Shown: piece by piece, positions 13,589 to 21,351 of the stretch
Layout: each line of letters opens with the position of its first letter
How positions within the stretch are numbered: the first letter of the stretch is position 1
Assembly: GCA_043798375.1 (NCBI GenBank)
Contig: JAZDOS010000046.1
Location: forward strand, 1 to 27,765
Length of the DNA stretch: 27,765 nt
Source: JAPLMI01 sp043798375
GTDB taxonomy: Bacteria; Omnitrophota; Gorgyraeia; 2-01-FULL-45-10
Reading direction: 5' to 3'
Translations under genes and position numbers: made by a program
Notes under the pieces: generated by a model
Told to the model about the DNA's origin: nothing
Seen by the model: only the letters and a program-made list of their open reading frames with translations
Databases searched by the model: none

Positions 13589-14761
13589 ATGTTAATATTA
13601 GTCATTAATTGCGGAAGCAGTTCCGCTAAATATCAGTTATTCGACGTCGCGGGCGAGAAATCTCTCGCGAAGGGCATAGTAGAACGGATAGGCCAGGCCG
13701 ATTCGAGCTTGAAACACGAGAAGGACGGCTCTCTGTCTTTGCACCAGAGAGTCCTCTGTCATGATTACCACGCCGCCATAGACATAATAGTCGAAATATT
13801 GATGAGCAAGCGGTATGGCGTCATATCGTCGAAGCATGAGATAAACGGTATCGGCCACAGGGTTGTGCACGGCGGGGAAGAATTCAAAGAATCGAGCCTT
13901 ATCACAGACAGGGTCATAAAATCGATAGAGAAATTCAGTGAGCTTGCGCCGCTCCATAATCCGCCGTCGCTTTCAGGGATAAGGGCCTGCGCCAAGATCC
14001 TTAAAGGCGTAAAACAGGCGGCGGTATTCGACACCTCGTTCCATCAGACGATGCCGGAAGAGGCTTTCGTGTACGGTATTCCGTACGATTATTATAAAAA
14101 ATACGGCATAAGAAAATACGGTTTTCACGGGACGAGCCACAGGTTCGTCTCAGAAAAAGCGGCGAAGGTGCTCGGGCGGCCCTTGAAAAGCCTGAAGATG
14201 GTGACGGCTCATCTGGGAAACGGCTGCAGCATGGCCGCGGTGGACAAAGGCAAGTCGCGGGATACGACGATGGGCTTCACGCCCCTCGAAGGGCTCCTCA
14301 TGGGGACGCGTTCGGGAGACCTCGACCCGGCGGTGGTATTGTATATTCTGGAGAAAGAGAACCTGCCGCTCAATTTCGTGAACGACCTTTTGAATAAAAA
14401 TAGCGGGCTTCTCGGGTTGTCCGGCATCAGTAACGACATGAGGGATATTCTGAAAGGGGCGAGAGGCAAGGGCCGGGCGGCCAGACGCTGTAAGCTCGCG
14501 ATAGAAATCTATATTTACAGGATCAAGAAATATATAGGCGCTTATTTCGCGGCGATGGGCGGGCTCGACGCGGTGGTATTTACGGCGGGCGTCGGAGAGA
14601 ATAGCCCCTGGCTCGTCGGCCGGATCAAAAAAGAATTGAAAAATGTAGTGTCAAAAAAGACGAAATTCCTCGTGATACCTACGAACGAGGAACTTTTAAT
14701 CGCGAGAGATACGTACAAAATTATAAGTTCTATAACGAGGAGGAAAAATGCCGTTACCTAA
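13589..14761 (+). CDS. ackA: Acetate kinase
   Basis: AckA transfers phosphate from acetyl-phosphate to ADP, making acetate and ATP, or runs in reverse to activate acetate. The 390-residue protein has all signature blocks: VINCGSSSAKYQLFD, HRVVHGGEEF, FDTSFHQTMPE, YGFHGTSHRFVS, TAHLGNGCSMAAV, GFTPLEGLLMGTRSGDLDP and VFTAGVGENSP. The final codons overlap rpmF by 14 bases, and the rpmF ribosome site AGGAGG lies inside ackA. With pta it marks fermentative or syntrophic energy metabolism. The acetyl-phosphate pool also connects chemically to the acyl-phosphate made by PlsX two genes downstream. Confidence 0.96.
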   Translation: MLILVINCGSSSAKYQLFDVAGEKSLAKGIVERIGQADSSLKHEKDGSLSLHQRVLCHDYHAAIDIIVEILMSKRYGVISSKHEINGIGHRVVHGGEEFKESSLITDRVIKSIEKFSELAPLHNPPSLSGIRACAKILKGVKQAAVFDTSFHQTMPEEAFVYGIPYDYYKKYGIRKYGFHGTSHRFVSEKAAKVLGRPLKSLKMVTAHLGNGCSMAAVDKGKSRDTTMGFTPLEGLLMGTRSGDLDPAVVLYILEKENLPLNFVNDLLNKNSGLLGLSGISNDMRDILKGARGKGRAARRCKLAIEIYIYRIKKYIGAYFAAMGGLDAVVFTAGVGENSPWLVGRIKKELKNVVSKKTKFLVIPTNEELLIARDTYKIISSITRRKNAVT

Positions 14762-14951
14762 AAGGAAACATTCCAGGGCAAGGCGGGACAAGAGAAGAAG
14801 CGCGAACTCTAAGATGTATGCGGCGAATCTTTCGCTTTGCGTCCAGTGCAAAAAGCCCAGGCTTCCGCACAGGGTCTGTCCGTTCTGCGGATATTACAAC
14901 GGCAAGCCTGTCGTAGTGATAAAAGTGAAAGAAAAGAAGAAAAAAAGATGA
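14748..14951 (+). CDS. rpmF: 50S ribosomal protein L32
   Basis: L32 is a small zinc-binding protein of the large subunit. The 67 residues begin MPLPKRKHSRARRDKRRS, the standard L32 start, and contain LCVQCKKPRLPHRVCPFCGYY with two CxxC pairs for zinc. A strong GAGGAGG lies just upstream inside ackA. rpmF upstream of plsX is an order conserved across many bacterial phyla. Here the two are separated by an inverted repeat of unusual size. Confidence 0.95.
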   Translation: MPLPKRKHSRARRDKRRSANSKMYAANLSLCVQCKKPRLPHRVCPFCGYYNGKPVVVIKVKEKKKKR

Positions 14952-14956
14952 GTTTT

Positions 14957-15047
14957 AGCGTATAGTGTTTAGCGTTTAGCGTATAGTAAAAGATAAAAAG
15001 AGGATTTTTTTGTTTTTCTATACGCTAAACGCTATCCGCTATACGCT
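14957..15047. repeat. Large inverted repeat of TTTAGCGTATAG-type words
   Basis: Arms of 30 bases (14957-14986 and 15018-15047) are reverse complements at 27 of 30 positions around a 31-base AT-rich loop. Each arm is itself built from repeats of GCGTATAG, GTTTAGC and GCGTTTAG words. The element fills nearly the whole rpmF-plsX gap and ends just before the plsX ribosome site (AGGAG, 15054-15058). A read-through RNA would form a long hairpin with the TTTTTTGTTTTT stretch in its loop. It may be a dispersed genomic repeat or a regulator of plsX expression. Confidence 0.75.
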
Positions 15048-15067
15048 GATAATAGGAGTTTACTCAA

Positions 15068-16057
15068 ATGAAGATAGTGATCGATGCCATGGGCAGCGAC
15101 CTTGCGCCGGCCGTCGAGGTCGAAGGCGCCATACAGGCCGTAGAGGAATACGGCTACGACTTGCTTCTCGTAGGAGATGAACCGGCCATAAAGTCCGAAC
15201 TCGCCAAATATAAGGACCATTCCGATAAGATATCGATTCTGCACGCGCCCGAGAGAATCGAGATGCATGAGCCGGCCGCGTTATCGGTAAGGCGCAAACG
15301 CCATTCATCCATAGTCCTCGGCCTGGAGTTATTAAAGAGAGAAGAGGCGGATGGTTTTGTAAGCGCCGGCAATACCGGCGCGGTAGTCTGCGCGGCGACT
15401 CTGTCACTCAGGCTTCTTCCGGGTGTAGAGCGGCCGGGCATAGCCATAGGCTATCCGACCCTTAAAGGTGTTTCCGTTTTGATAGATATAGGCGCGAATA
15501 TCGATCCGAAGCCGATCCATCTTTTACAATACGGGATAATGGCCGACGCTTACGCAAGATATATCCTGCATAAGCCTAACCCGACCGTAGGGCTTTTAAA
15601 TGTCGGTGAAGAGGAATCCAAAGGGACGGACTTTATAAAAGAAACCCATGCGCTTCTAAGCGAATCGAAGCTTAATTTTATCGGGAATATAGAAGGACGC
15701 GCCATCTACCACGGCTCGGCCGATATAGTGCTCTGCGACGGGTTTGTGGGAAATGTCATCTTGAAGGTTTCGGAATCTATCGTGGATACGCTGATCAAGG
15801 GCCTGAAGCAGGAGATACAGGCCAATTTTATCGCGACGATCGGCGCCGCTCTCTCGAGTTCGGCTTTTAATAAATTGAAGAAGAAGATGGATTACTCGGA
15901 ATACGGCGGAGCGCCGCTTTTGGGAGTGGATGGCCGCTGTATCATAAGCCACGGCTCATCGACTCCGAAGGCGATAAAGAACGCCATCAGGGTCGCCGCC
16001 GAATTCAAAACCCAGGATATTAACAAACATATCGTAGAGGAGATAGAAAGCTACTAA
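15068..16057 (+). CDS. plsX: Phosphate acyltransferase PlsX
   Basis: PlsX makes acyl-phosphate from acyl-ACP, the acyl donor for PlsY in phosphatidic acid synthesis. The 329-residue protein begins with the diagnostic KIVIDAMGSDLAPAVEVEG and contains GFVSAGNTGAVVCAATL, LIDIGANIDPKP, LLNVGEEESKGT, LCDGFVGNVILK and YGGAPLLGVDG. AGGAG precedes the ATG by 9 bases. It leads into fabH, with a pair of palindromes in the gap. PlsX together with gpsA downstream provides both halves of the first phospholipid precursor. Confidence 0.95.
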   Translation: MKIVIDAMGSDLAPAVEVEGAIQAVEEYGYDLLLVGDEPAIKSELAKYKDHSDKISILHAPERIEMHEPAALSVRRKRHSSIVLGLELLKREEADGFVSAGNTGAVVCAATLSLRLLPGVERPGIAIGYPTLKGVSVLIDIGANIDPKPIHLLQYGIMADAYARYILHKPNPTVGLLNVGEEESKGTDFIKETHALLSESKLNFIGNIEGRAIYHGSADIVLCDGFVGNVILKVSESIVDTLIKGLKQEIQANFIATIGAALSSSAFNKLKKKMDYSEYGGAPLLGVDGRCIISHGSSTPKAIKNAIRVAAEFKTQDINKHIVEEIESY

Positions 16058-16101
16058 TTTCTAACCAGGTTAGTCTAACCTGGTTAGAAATGGCAGGTTA
16101 G
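16057..16101. promoter_or_regulatory. Tandem palindromes between plsX and fabH (candidate operator or RNA hairpin)
   Basis: CTAACCAGGTTAG (16061-16073) and CTAACCTGGTTAG (16075-16087) are each perfect 13-bp palindromes, one base apart. A half copy, CAGGTTAG, follows at 16094-16101. Read as RNA, 16057-16072 and 16076-16091 form a perfect 16-bp helix with a 3-nt loop. No U-run follows, so it is not a normal terminator. The position beside fabH would suit an acyl-responsive regulator, but the sequence is not the FapR or FadR consensus as I know them. Confidence 0.6.
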
Positions 16102-16104
16102 AAT

Positions 16105-17091
16105 ATGTGTGAATCGAAAAAAACCGGAATAATAGGATTGGGCGCGTATCTGCCCGAAAAGGTCCTGACGAACAAGGACCTCGAGAAGATGGTGGATACG
16201 ACGGATGAGTGGATAACCACAAGGACAGGCATCAAGGAGCGCAGGATTGCCGGTTCTCATGAGGCGACGAGCGATATGGCGGCCGAGGCCGCGAAATCGG
16301 CGCTCAAGGACGCCGGCCTCAAGGCGGAAGACATCGACCTCATCATAGTGGCTACGATCACACCCGACATGTTCTTTCCCGCGACCGCATGCCTCGTCCA
16401 GGAGAAGATAGGCGCGCGCCACGTTCCCGCTTTCGATATAAGCGTGGCCTGTTCGGGCTTCATATATGGCCTCGCTATAGCCGACAGGTTTATAGCCTCA
16501 GGGGTGTACAAACACGCGCTCGTTATCGCGGCGGAGAAACTTTCATCGGTGACCGACTGGAGCGACAGGAATACCTGCGTTCTCTTCGGCGACGGCGCCG
16601 GCGCGGCCGTCCTCGGGCCTGTGGATAAGGGCGGTATATTATCGGTAAGCCTGGGCGCGAACGGAAAAGAGGGTGATCTGATAAAACTTCCGGCAGGCGG
16701 CTCGAGGATACCGGCGACCAGGAAGTCGATCGAGGATAAGCTTCACTTCATAAAGATGAACGGCGCAGAACTGTTCAAACACGCCGTAAAGATAATGGCT
16801 GACGCGGCGCTTGCGGCAACGCAGCCTCTCGGCTTAAAGGCCGAAGACCTGGCTTTGGTCATACCGCATCAGGCCAATATAAGGATACTAAATGCGGTTG
16901 CGAAACGCATGGGTTTGACGGCGGATAAAATATACCTCAATATCGAAAAATACGGTAATATGTCCGCGGCTTCGAGCGCGGTCGCGCTCGTCGAAGCCGT
17001 CCAGAGCGGCCGTATAAAAAAGGGTGACAAGATTCTTCTGGATGCCTTCGGCGGCGGCCTTTCCTGGGGGGCAATCGTAATAGAATGGTAG
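16105..17091 (+). CDS. fabH: 3-oxoacyl-[ACP] synthase III
   Basis: FabH condenses acetyl-CoA with malonyl-ACP to start fatty acid synthesis. The 328-residue protein has the full catalytic triad: Cys116 in DISVACSGFIYGL, His255 in IPHQANIRI and Asn285 in YGNMSAASSAVAL. DEWITTRTGIKERRI near residues 34-48 is the CoA-binding region. ATG 16105 follows only a weak GGCAGG site, right after the tandem palindromes. The gene overlaps fabD by seven bases, a coupled arrangement common in bacterial fatty acid operons. Confidence 0.96.
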   Translation: MCESKKTGIIGLGAYLPEKVLTNKDLEKMVDTTDEWITTRTGIKERRIAGSHEATSDMAAEAAKSALKDAGLKAEDIDLIIVATITPDMFFPATACLVQEKIGARHVPAFDISVACSGFIYGLAIADRFIASGVYKHALVIAAEKLSSVTDWSDRNTCVLFGDGAGAAVLGPVDKGGILSVSLGANGKEGDLIKLPAGGSRIPATRKSIEDKLHFIKMNGAELFKHAVKIMADAALAATQPLGLKAEDLALVIPHQANIRILNAVAKRMGLTADKIYLNIEKYGNMSAASSAVALVEAVQSGRIKKGDKILLDAFGGGLSWGAIVIEW

Positions 17092-18023
17092 ACGCCGGCT
17101 TAATATTTCCGGGACAAGGCGCTCAAACGGTTGGAATGGGAAAAGACCTTTACGATAATTTTCCGCAGGCGAGGGAAATTTTTGATAAGGCGAACACGTT
17201 ATTAAAATTTGATCTGAAGAAGTTATGCTTCGAAGGCCCGCAGGAAGAGCTTTCGACTACAAACAACAGCCAGCCCGCCATACTCGCCGCAAGCGCAGCC
17301 GCCTTGAAAGTATTCGAATCATCCGCCCTCTTTTCCCAATTTACGCCGAAATTCTCACTCGGCTTAAGCCTCGGTGAGTACACGGCGCTCGTTGCCGCCG
17401 GCAGTATAAGCTTCGAAGACGCGATCCTCCTCGTGAGGAAGCGCGGCGAGCTTATGGAAGACGCCTCGAGGAAAAATCCCGGCAAGATGGCGTGTGTTAT
17501 CGGGATGGATATAAAACAAGTTGAGGAACTCTGCAAGGGGTTCGGCTGTGAAATCGCTAACCTCAATTGCCCGGGACAGATAGTCGTATCAGGCAAGACG
17601 AACAATATCGAGCTCTTCGCGAGCCTCGCCAAAGAAAAAGGCGCAAAAAGAGTGCTGATGCTGGAAGTGAGCGGGCCGTTCCATTCGTCTTTGATGACGC
17701 CGGCGCGCGATAAATTGAAAGATTATATAGAAAAAGTCCGGATTCTGCCGCCCAAAATTCCTTTTATCAGCAATGTCGACGCGGAGCCCCGGGCGGATCC
17801 TGTTAAAATAAAGGAAAATCTGATATCCCAGGTGAACCAGAAGACGCTTTGGGAGGAGTCGGTTAAAGTCGCTGCCCGGAGCGGCATCAGGACTTTCCTT
17901 GAGATAGGCCCCGGCCAGGTGCTGAAAGGGCTGTTGAAGAAGATCGACCCTAATCTCGAAGTGAAGAATATCGGCACGGTCCAGGACCTGCAGGTGTTAA
18001 CGTCGCAGTCGGCCCCGCAGTAA
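17085..18023 (+). CDS. fabD: Malonyl-CoA:ACP transacylase
   Basis: FabD moves the malonyl group from CoA to ACP, supplying the extender unit for FabH and later condensing enzymes. The 312-residue protein has LIFPGQGAQTVGMGK at the N-terminus, the nucleophile Ser95 in GLSLGEYTALVAAG, Arg120 for the malonyl carboxylate and His200 in VSGPFHSSLM. The start overlaps the end of fabH. Usually fabG and acpP follow; here a radical SAM gene comes 5 bases later instead, so the remainder of the cycle must be encoded elsewhere. Confidence 0.95.
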   Translation: MVDAGLIFPGQGAQTVGMGKDLYDNFPQAREIFDKANTLLKFDLKKLCFEGPQEELSTTNNSQPAILAASAAALKVFESSALFSQFTPKFSLGLSLGEYTALVAAGSISFEDAILLVRKRGELMEDASRKNPGKMACVIGMDIKQVEELCKGFGCEIANLNCPGQIVVSGKTNNIELFASLAKEKGAKRVLMLEVSGPFHSSLMTPARDKLKDYIEKVRILPPKIPFISNVDAEPRADPVKIKENLISQVNQKTLWEESVKVAARSGIRTFLEIGPGQVLKGLLKKIDPNLEVKNIGTVQDLQVLTSQSAPQ

Positions 18024-18028
18024 CAAGT

Positions 18029-18991
18029 ATGGGATTTCGCCCCAAAGAAATTCTATTTTCTCCCACAGGGAATTGTAATCTATCATGCCCGCACTGCGCC
18101 AACGTAAAGTCAGCAGCCGTCCTCCCGCAAAAACTCGCGAAAAAGTTTCTCGCCGCAAGCGCAAAAGTCGGCGTCAATAGAGTCGGGTTTACCGGCGGCG
18201 AGCCGTTCCTCGCGCTCGATTTTTTGTGCGGCGTAACCGCCCAGGCCGCAGGAGAGGGCTTTCTCTTCGACAGGATAATGACGAACGGCGTATGGTTCAG
18301 GGATGAAAAGCATCTTCGAGATTCGCTCACGCGACTTAATGAAAGTGGTTACGACGGTGATATCTGCGTAAGCGTGGACGCTTTCCATAGGCAGGGCCTC
18401 GAAAAGACAGCGTGCTTTATAGAGACGGCTTGCGCTATATGGAGAAGGCCGGATGCCATATCGATCGCCTGCGTCCGCGGCGCGCGCGAGAATTCCGCGG
18501 AAAAAAAACTAAGGAGCCTTGCCCGGCTCCTTAAAGGACGTCTTGCCGGATTCGGAACAAACCGCCCTAATATTAAAAGTAAAACGCTTTTTATAAAAAT
18601 TTTTAACATTGATCTCTCGCCAATAGGCAAAGCGTCTAATCTTAAAGATCCGTGGGACGGACGGTGGTTTAAAGAGGACTATTGCGAAGGGCCGGGCAAC
18701 GTCTTTTTCGTCACGCCTTCGGGGGACGTCAAGCCCTGCTGCGGATACGCGAATGATCCGGCGGTTTTTACGATAGGCAATATCAGAAAAGACTCACCTA
18801 ATGCAATATTGAAAAATTTTCGCAAAAATCGGCTTCTTTATGCTATATTTAACTCAGGCTTGGCCAGGATACGCAGGAGGCTCAAAAGGCTGGGCGTTAT
18901 ATTTCCGGGGAAAACCGGCAGCCATTGCTATTTCTGTCATTATATTCTTACCAAAGTACCAAATAGGGTGTTAGAAAAATGTTTAGATTGA
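18029..18991 (+). CDS. Radical SAM protein with C-terminal SPASM-like cysteines
   Basis: The 320-residue protein opens with the radical SAM cluster motif CNLSCPHC (Cys16, Cys20, Cys23; CxxxCxxC) and has the SAM-binding FTGGEPF (54-60). The C-terminal third contains Cys219, the pair Cys237-Cys238 in TPSGDVKPCCGY, and Cys300/Cys303 in HCYFC. This pattern is like SPASM/twitch auxiliary cluster domains of peptide- and protein-modifying enzymes. It starts 5 bases after fabD and overlaps the next gene by 13 bases, so it is co-expressed with fatty acid genes. No small precursor peptide is visible next to it; the secreted propeller protein downstream is a possible partner. Substrate unknown. Confidence 0.85.
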   Translation: MGFRPKEILFSPTGNCNLSCPHCANVKSAAVLPQKLAKKFLAASAKVGVNRVGFTGGEPFLALDFLCGVTAQAAGEGFLFDRIMTNGVWFRDEKHLRDSLTRLNESGYDGDICVSVDAFHRQGLEKTACFIETACAIWRRPDAISIACVRGARENSAEKKLRSLARLLKGRLAGFGTNRPNIKSKTLFIKIFNIDLSPIGKASNLKDPWDGRWFKEDYCEGPGNVFFVTPSGDVKPCCGYANDPAVFTIGNIRKDSPNAILKNFRKNRLLYAIFNSGLARIRRRLKRLGVIFPGKTGSHCYFCHYILTKVPNRVLEKCLD

Positions 18992-20196
18992 TCAATGTCA
19001 TCGCGATCTTAAGCCTTGTCTTCGTTTCATCGGCAGAAGCCCAGGTATTGAAAAAGGCTAAGGATTGCGAAGAGATCGAAGTCAGGGTCATTAAAACGAT
19101 CCCGCTTCCAAGATGGTATCATGAGGGGCTGTTTTACGACGGCAAGAATATATGGGTCTGTAACGGCGAGAAAGGAAATATCTGGGTTGTCGATCCTGTG
19201 AAGGGGTCGATAGTATCGGAGATAACGCCCGTAGCGGCATTCACGGAAGGCGTCGCCAGAAGCGCCGACGGAAGATACTTCGTCACGGATTGGGGCGAGA
19301 AGAAACTTTACAGGGTAAAGATAGATAACGATAAAATGTCGCCCCTATCCGATATATCGTTCGAGCCCACCCATCCCGCCGGCGTCGCTTTTATAGGAAA
19401 ACGTCTTTTTGTTCTCACATGGCAAAGGGGCATGGGAACGAGATTCAATATTTTGGAAGTGGATGATGGAATGAATATCGTGGAAAAGATACGGATCAGC
19501 GATATTCAGGAGCCGTGCCAGTTGGCGTGGGACGGACATAATCTATGGATAACCAGCTGGTTTCGCCGCCTGGTATACAAAATCGACATGGACAGGCTTG
19601 AAATCGTCGGCCAGTTCAAATCGCCTATCGCCAAGGCCACAGGGATAGCGTGGGACGGGAAATATCTTTGGCTGACGGGCACCTACTCGGATCTGTATCA
19701 ATTAGAAATAGCGCAATCGAAGGAGGGCGGTCCTGTGAATATAGATGTAATATCAAGCGCTTTTAAAAGCGGAGAGATGATACCGGGTAAATATACCTGC
19801 GACGGAGAGGAGCTATCGCCGCCGCTTTCATGGACCGGCATTCCCGCCGGTACGATTAGCATAGCGCTCGTCAGCGACGATCCTGACGCGCCGAGAGGAG
19901 ATTGGGTGCATTGGCTTATCTTCAATCTGCCGCCCGACACGGAAGGGCTTCCCGAAGGCGTTCCTCATAATGAGAGGCTTGCCAATGACGCGGTGCAGGG
20001 CAGGCATGACGGCGGAGACGCAGGATACGGCGGCCCGTGCCCGCCGGGCGGAACGCACAGGTACTATTTCAAAGTCTACGCGCTTGACACGAAGCTTTCT
20101 CTTGGGCCTGACGTGACGAAGAAATCGATGTTGAAGGCTATGGAAGGGCACATCCTTGCCCAGGGCGAACTTATGGGGCGATATAAGAGACGGTAA
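18979..20196 (+). CDS. Secreted beta-propeller fused to a YbhB/YbcL-type PEBP domain
   Basis: The 405-residue protein has a signal peptide (LINVIAILSLVFVSSAEA). Residues about 30-245 form a propeller like glutamine cyclotransferase/YncE-type proteins, with repeats such as HEGLFYDGKNIWVCNG, QLAWDGHNLWITSW and GIAWDGKYLWLTG. Residues 253-405 are a complete YbhB/YbcL phosphatidylethanolamine-binding-protein domain: YTCDGEELSPPLSW, DDPDAPRGDWVHWLIFN and GYGGPCPPGGTHRYYFKVYAL. PEBP proteins bind phospholipid head groups or small anions. The ATG overlaps the radical SAM gene, with AGGGTG 8 bases upstream. A strong internal ribosome site precedes GTG 19735. The fusion suggests a periplasmic sensor or lipid-binding protein; function inferred only from domains. 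Confidence 0.8.
   Translation: MFRLINVIAILSLVFVSSAEAQVLKKAKDCEEIEVRVIKTIPLPRWYHEGLFYDGKNIWVCNGEKGNIWVVDPVKGSIVSEITPVAAFTEGVARSADGRYFVTDWGEKKLYRVKIDNDKMSPLSDISFEPTHPAGVAFIGKRLFVLTWQRGMGTRFNILEVDDGMNIVEKIRISDIQEPCQLAWDGHNLWITSWFRRLVYKIDMDRLEIVGQFKSPIAKATGIAWDGKYLWLTGTYSDLYQLEIAQSKEGGPVNIDVISSAFKSGEMIPGKYTCDGEELSPPLSWTGIPAGTISIALVSDDPDAPRGDWVHWLIFNLPPDTEGLPEGVPHNERLANDAVQGRHDGGDAGYGGPCPPGGTHRYYFKVYALDTKLSLGPDVTKKSMLKAMEGHILAQGELMGRYKRR
19721..19737 (+). promoter_or_regulatory. Internal ribosome binding site and GTG start for the PEBP domain
   Basis: AGGAGG (19721-19726) lies 8 bases before GTG 19735, in frame with the fusion gene and exactly at the start of the PEBP domain (residue 253). A separate 153-residue PEBP protein, the normal YbhB length but without a signal peptide, could be made from the same message. 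Confidence 0.5.
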
Positions 20197-20199
20197 AAT

Positions 20200-21207
20200 A
20201 TGGCAAAGAGAAAAAAGATAGCGGTAATAGGCGACGGCGGATGGGGAACGACGCTTGGAATAATCCTCTATAACAAAGGATTTGACGTGACCATCTGGGG
20301 GCTATTCCCGGACAATATCGAACTCGTAAAAAAGCATAAGGAAAATATCAAGTTCCTCGCCGGCGTGAAAATACCTGACGGTTTGAAACTGACCTCAACG
20401 CTTGACGAAGCGCTTGCCAATAAAGAGGTGGTGGTCCTCGCGGCGCCCTCCCAGTTTTTGAGGGGCGTCCTGGATATGATGAAGATGCACAAGATACCGG
20501 CCGCCGAATTTGTAAGCGTGGTAAAAGGCATCGAAAATAATACATTGAAACGCATGTCCGAAGTGGTGCTGGACATTCTGGCCGTCCGGCGGCTTGCGGT
20601 CCTTTCAGGCCCTACGATAGCCCTTGAGGTTGCCAATGGCGCGCCGACGACGGCGGTTGCCGCGTCCGCGGATCCGGAGTTGGCCAGGGAAGTCCAGGAA
20701 ATCTTCATGACAGACCGGTTCAGGATTTACACAACGGACGATGTGATCGGGGTGGAGCTCGGCGGGTCGCTCAAGAACATAATAGCCATCGCGGCCGGCG
20801 CGTGCGACGGGCTTGGTTTCGGGACGAACGCGAAAGCGGCCGTTTTGACCCGAGGCCTGGTCGAGATAGTGAGGCTGGGCGCGGCTATGGGCGCGCGTAA
20901 AGAGACATTTTACGGATTGAGCGGCTTAGGCGATTTAACGACGACATGCGTAAGCCTTTATTCCAGGAACAGATGGCTCGGCGAGGAGATCGGTAAAGGG
21001 AAAAAGCTTGCCGATATTTTAAAAGAGACGGACATGGTTGTTGAAGGCGTTGCCACAGCAAAGTCCGCATATGACCTGTCTAAAAAATATAGCGTCGAGA
21101 TGCCTATCACCGAAGAGATATTCAAAGTCCTTTACGAGAATAAAGACCCCAAAAAAGCGGTTCGCGATCTTATGACCAGAGCCCCCAAAAACGAAGCTCT
21201 AAATTAA
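20200..21207 (+). CDS. gpsA: NAD(P)-dependent glycerol-3-phosphate dehydrogenase
   Basis: GpsA reduces dihydroxyacetone phosphate to sn-glycerol-3-phosphate, the backbone of phospholipids. The 335-residue protein has the dinucleotide motif IAVIGDGGWGTTLG (the usual GAGSWGT reads GDGGWGT here), SVVKGIE, LSGPTIALEVANGAPT, GGSLKNIIAIAAGACDGLGFG with the catalytic Lys191, and LSGLGDLTTTCVSLYSRNR. It starts 3 bases after the propeller-PEBP gene and ends the core run. With plsX upstream it provides the acceptor for the first acylation. No clear terminator follows; the next promoter lies 28 bases after the stop. Confidence 0.95.
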   Translation: MAKRKKIAVIGDGGWGTTLGIILYNKGFDVTIWGLFPDNIELVKKHKENIKFLAGVKIPDGLKLTSTLDEALANKEVVVLAAPSQFLRGVLDMMKMHKIPAAEFVSVVKGIENNTLKRMSEVVLDILAVRRLAVLSGPTIALEVANGAPTTAVAASADPELAREVQEIFMTDRFRIYTTDDVIGVELGGSLKNIIAIAAGACDGLGFGTNAKAAVLTRGLVEIVRLGAAMGARKETFYGLSGLGDLTTTCVSLYSRNRWLGEEIGKGKKLADILKETDMVVEGVATAKSAYDLSKKYSVEMPITEEIFKVLYENKDPKKAVRDLMTRAPKNEALN

Positions 21208-21234
21208 GTTATAAAAAAGCCAGATGTTACACTA

Positions 21235-21263
21235 TTGACAAACAGATGTTTATAGTGTATACT
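21235..21263 (+). promoter_or_regulatory. Strong promoter of the secreted protein gene
   Basis: A perfect TTGACA (21235-21240), 17 bp and TATACT (21258-21263). The core TATAGTGTATACT matches that at 1751-1763. The leader to ATG 21352 is about 80 nt and AT-rich. Confidence 0.75.
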
Positions 21264-21351
21264 AAATGTAAAAGGAATAAAAATTTAGAATAGTGTTCAT
21301 GTTTCTATTTTTTTGTCCAGTAAGTAAAAATGTTTCGAAAGGTGACACTTC

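Noticed and set aside
14957..15047. Inverted repeat considered as a terminator between rpmF and plsX
   Set aside because: The T-rich stretch lies in the loop, before the right arm, not after it, and rpmF-plsX is normally co-transcribed.
17150..17632. 160-residue minus-strand ORF inside fabD
   Set aside because: It lies opposite catalytic regions of fabD, with no ribosome site or family resemblance.
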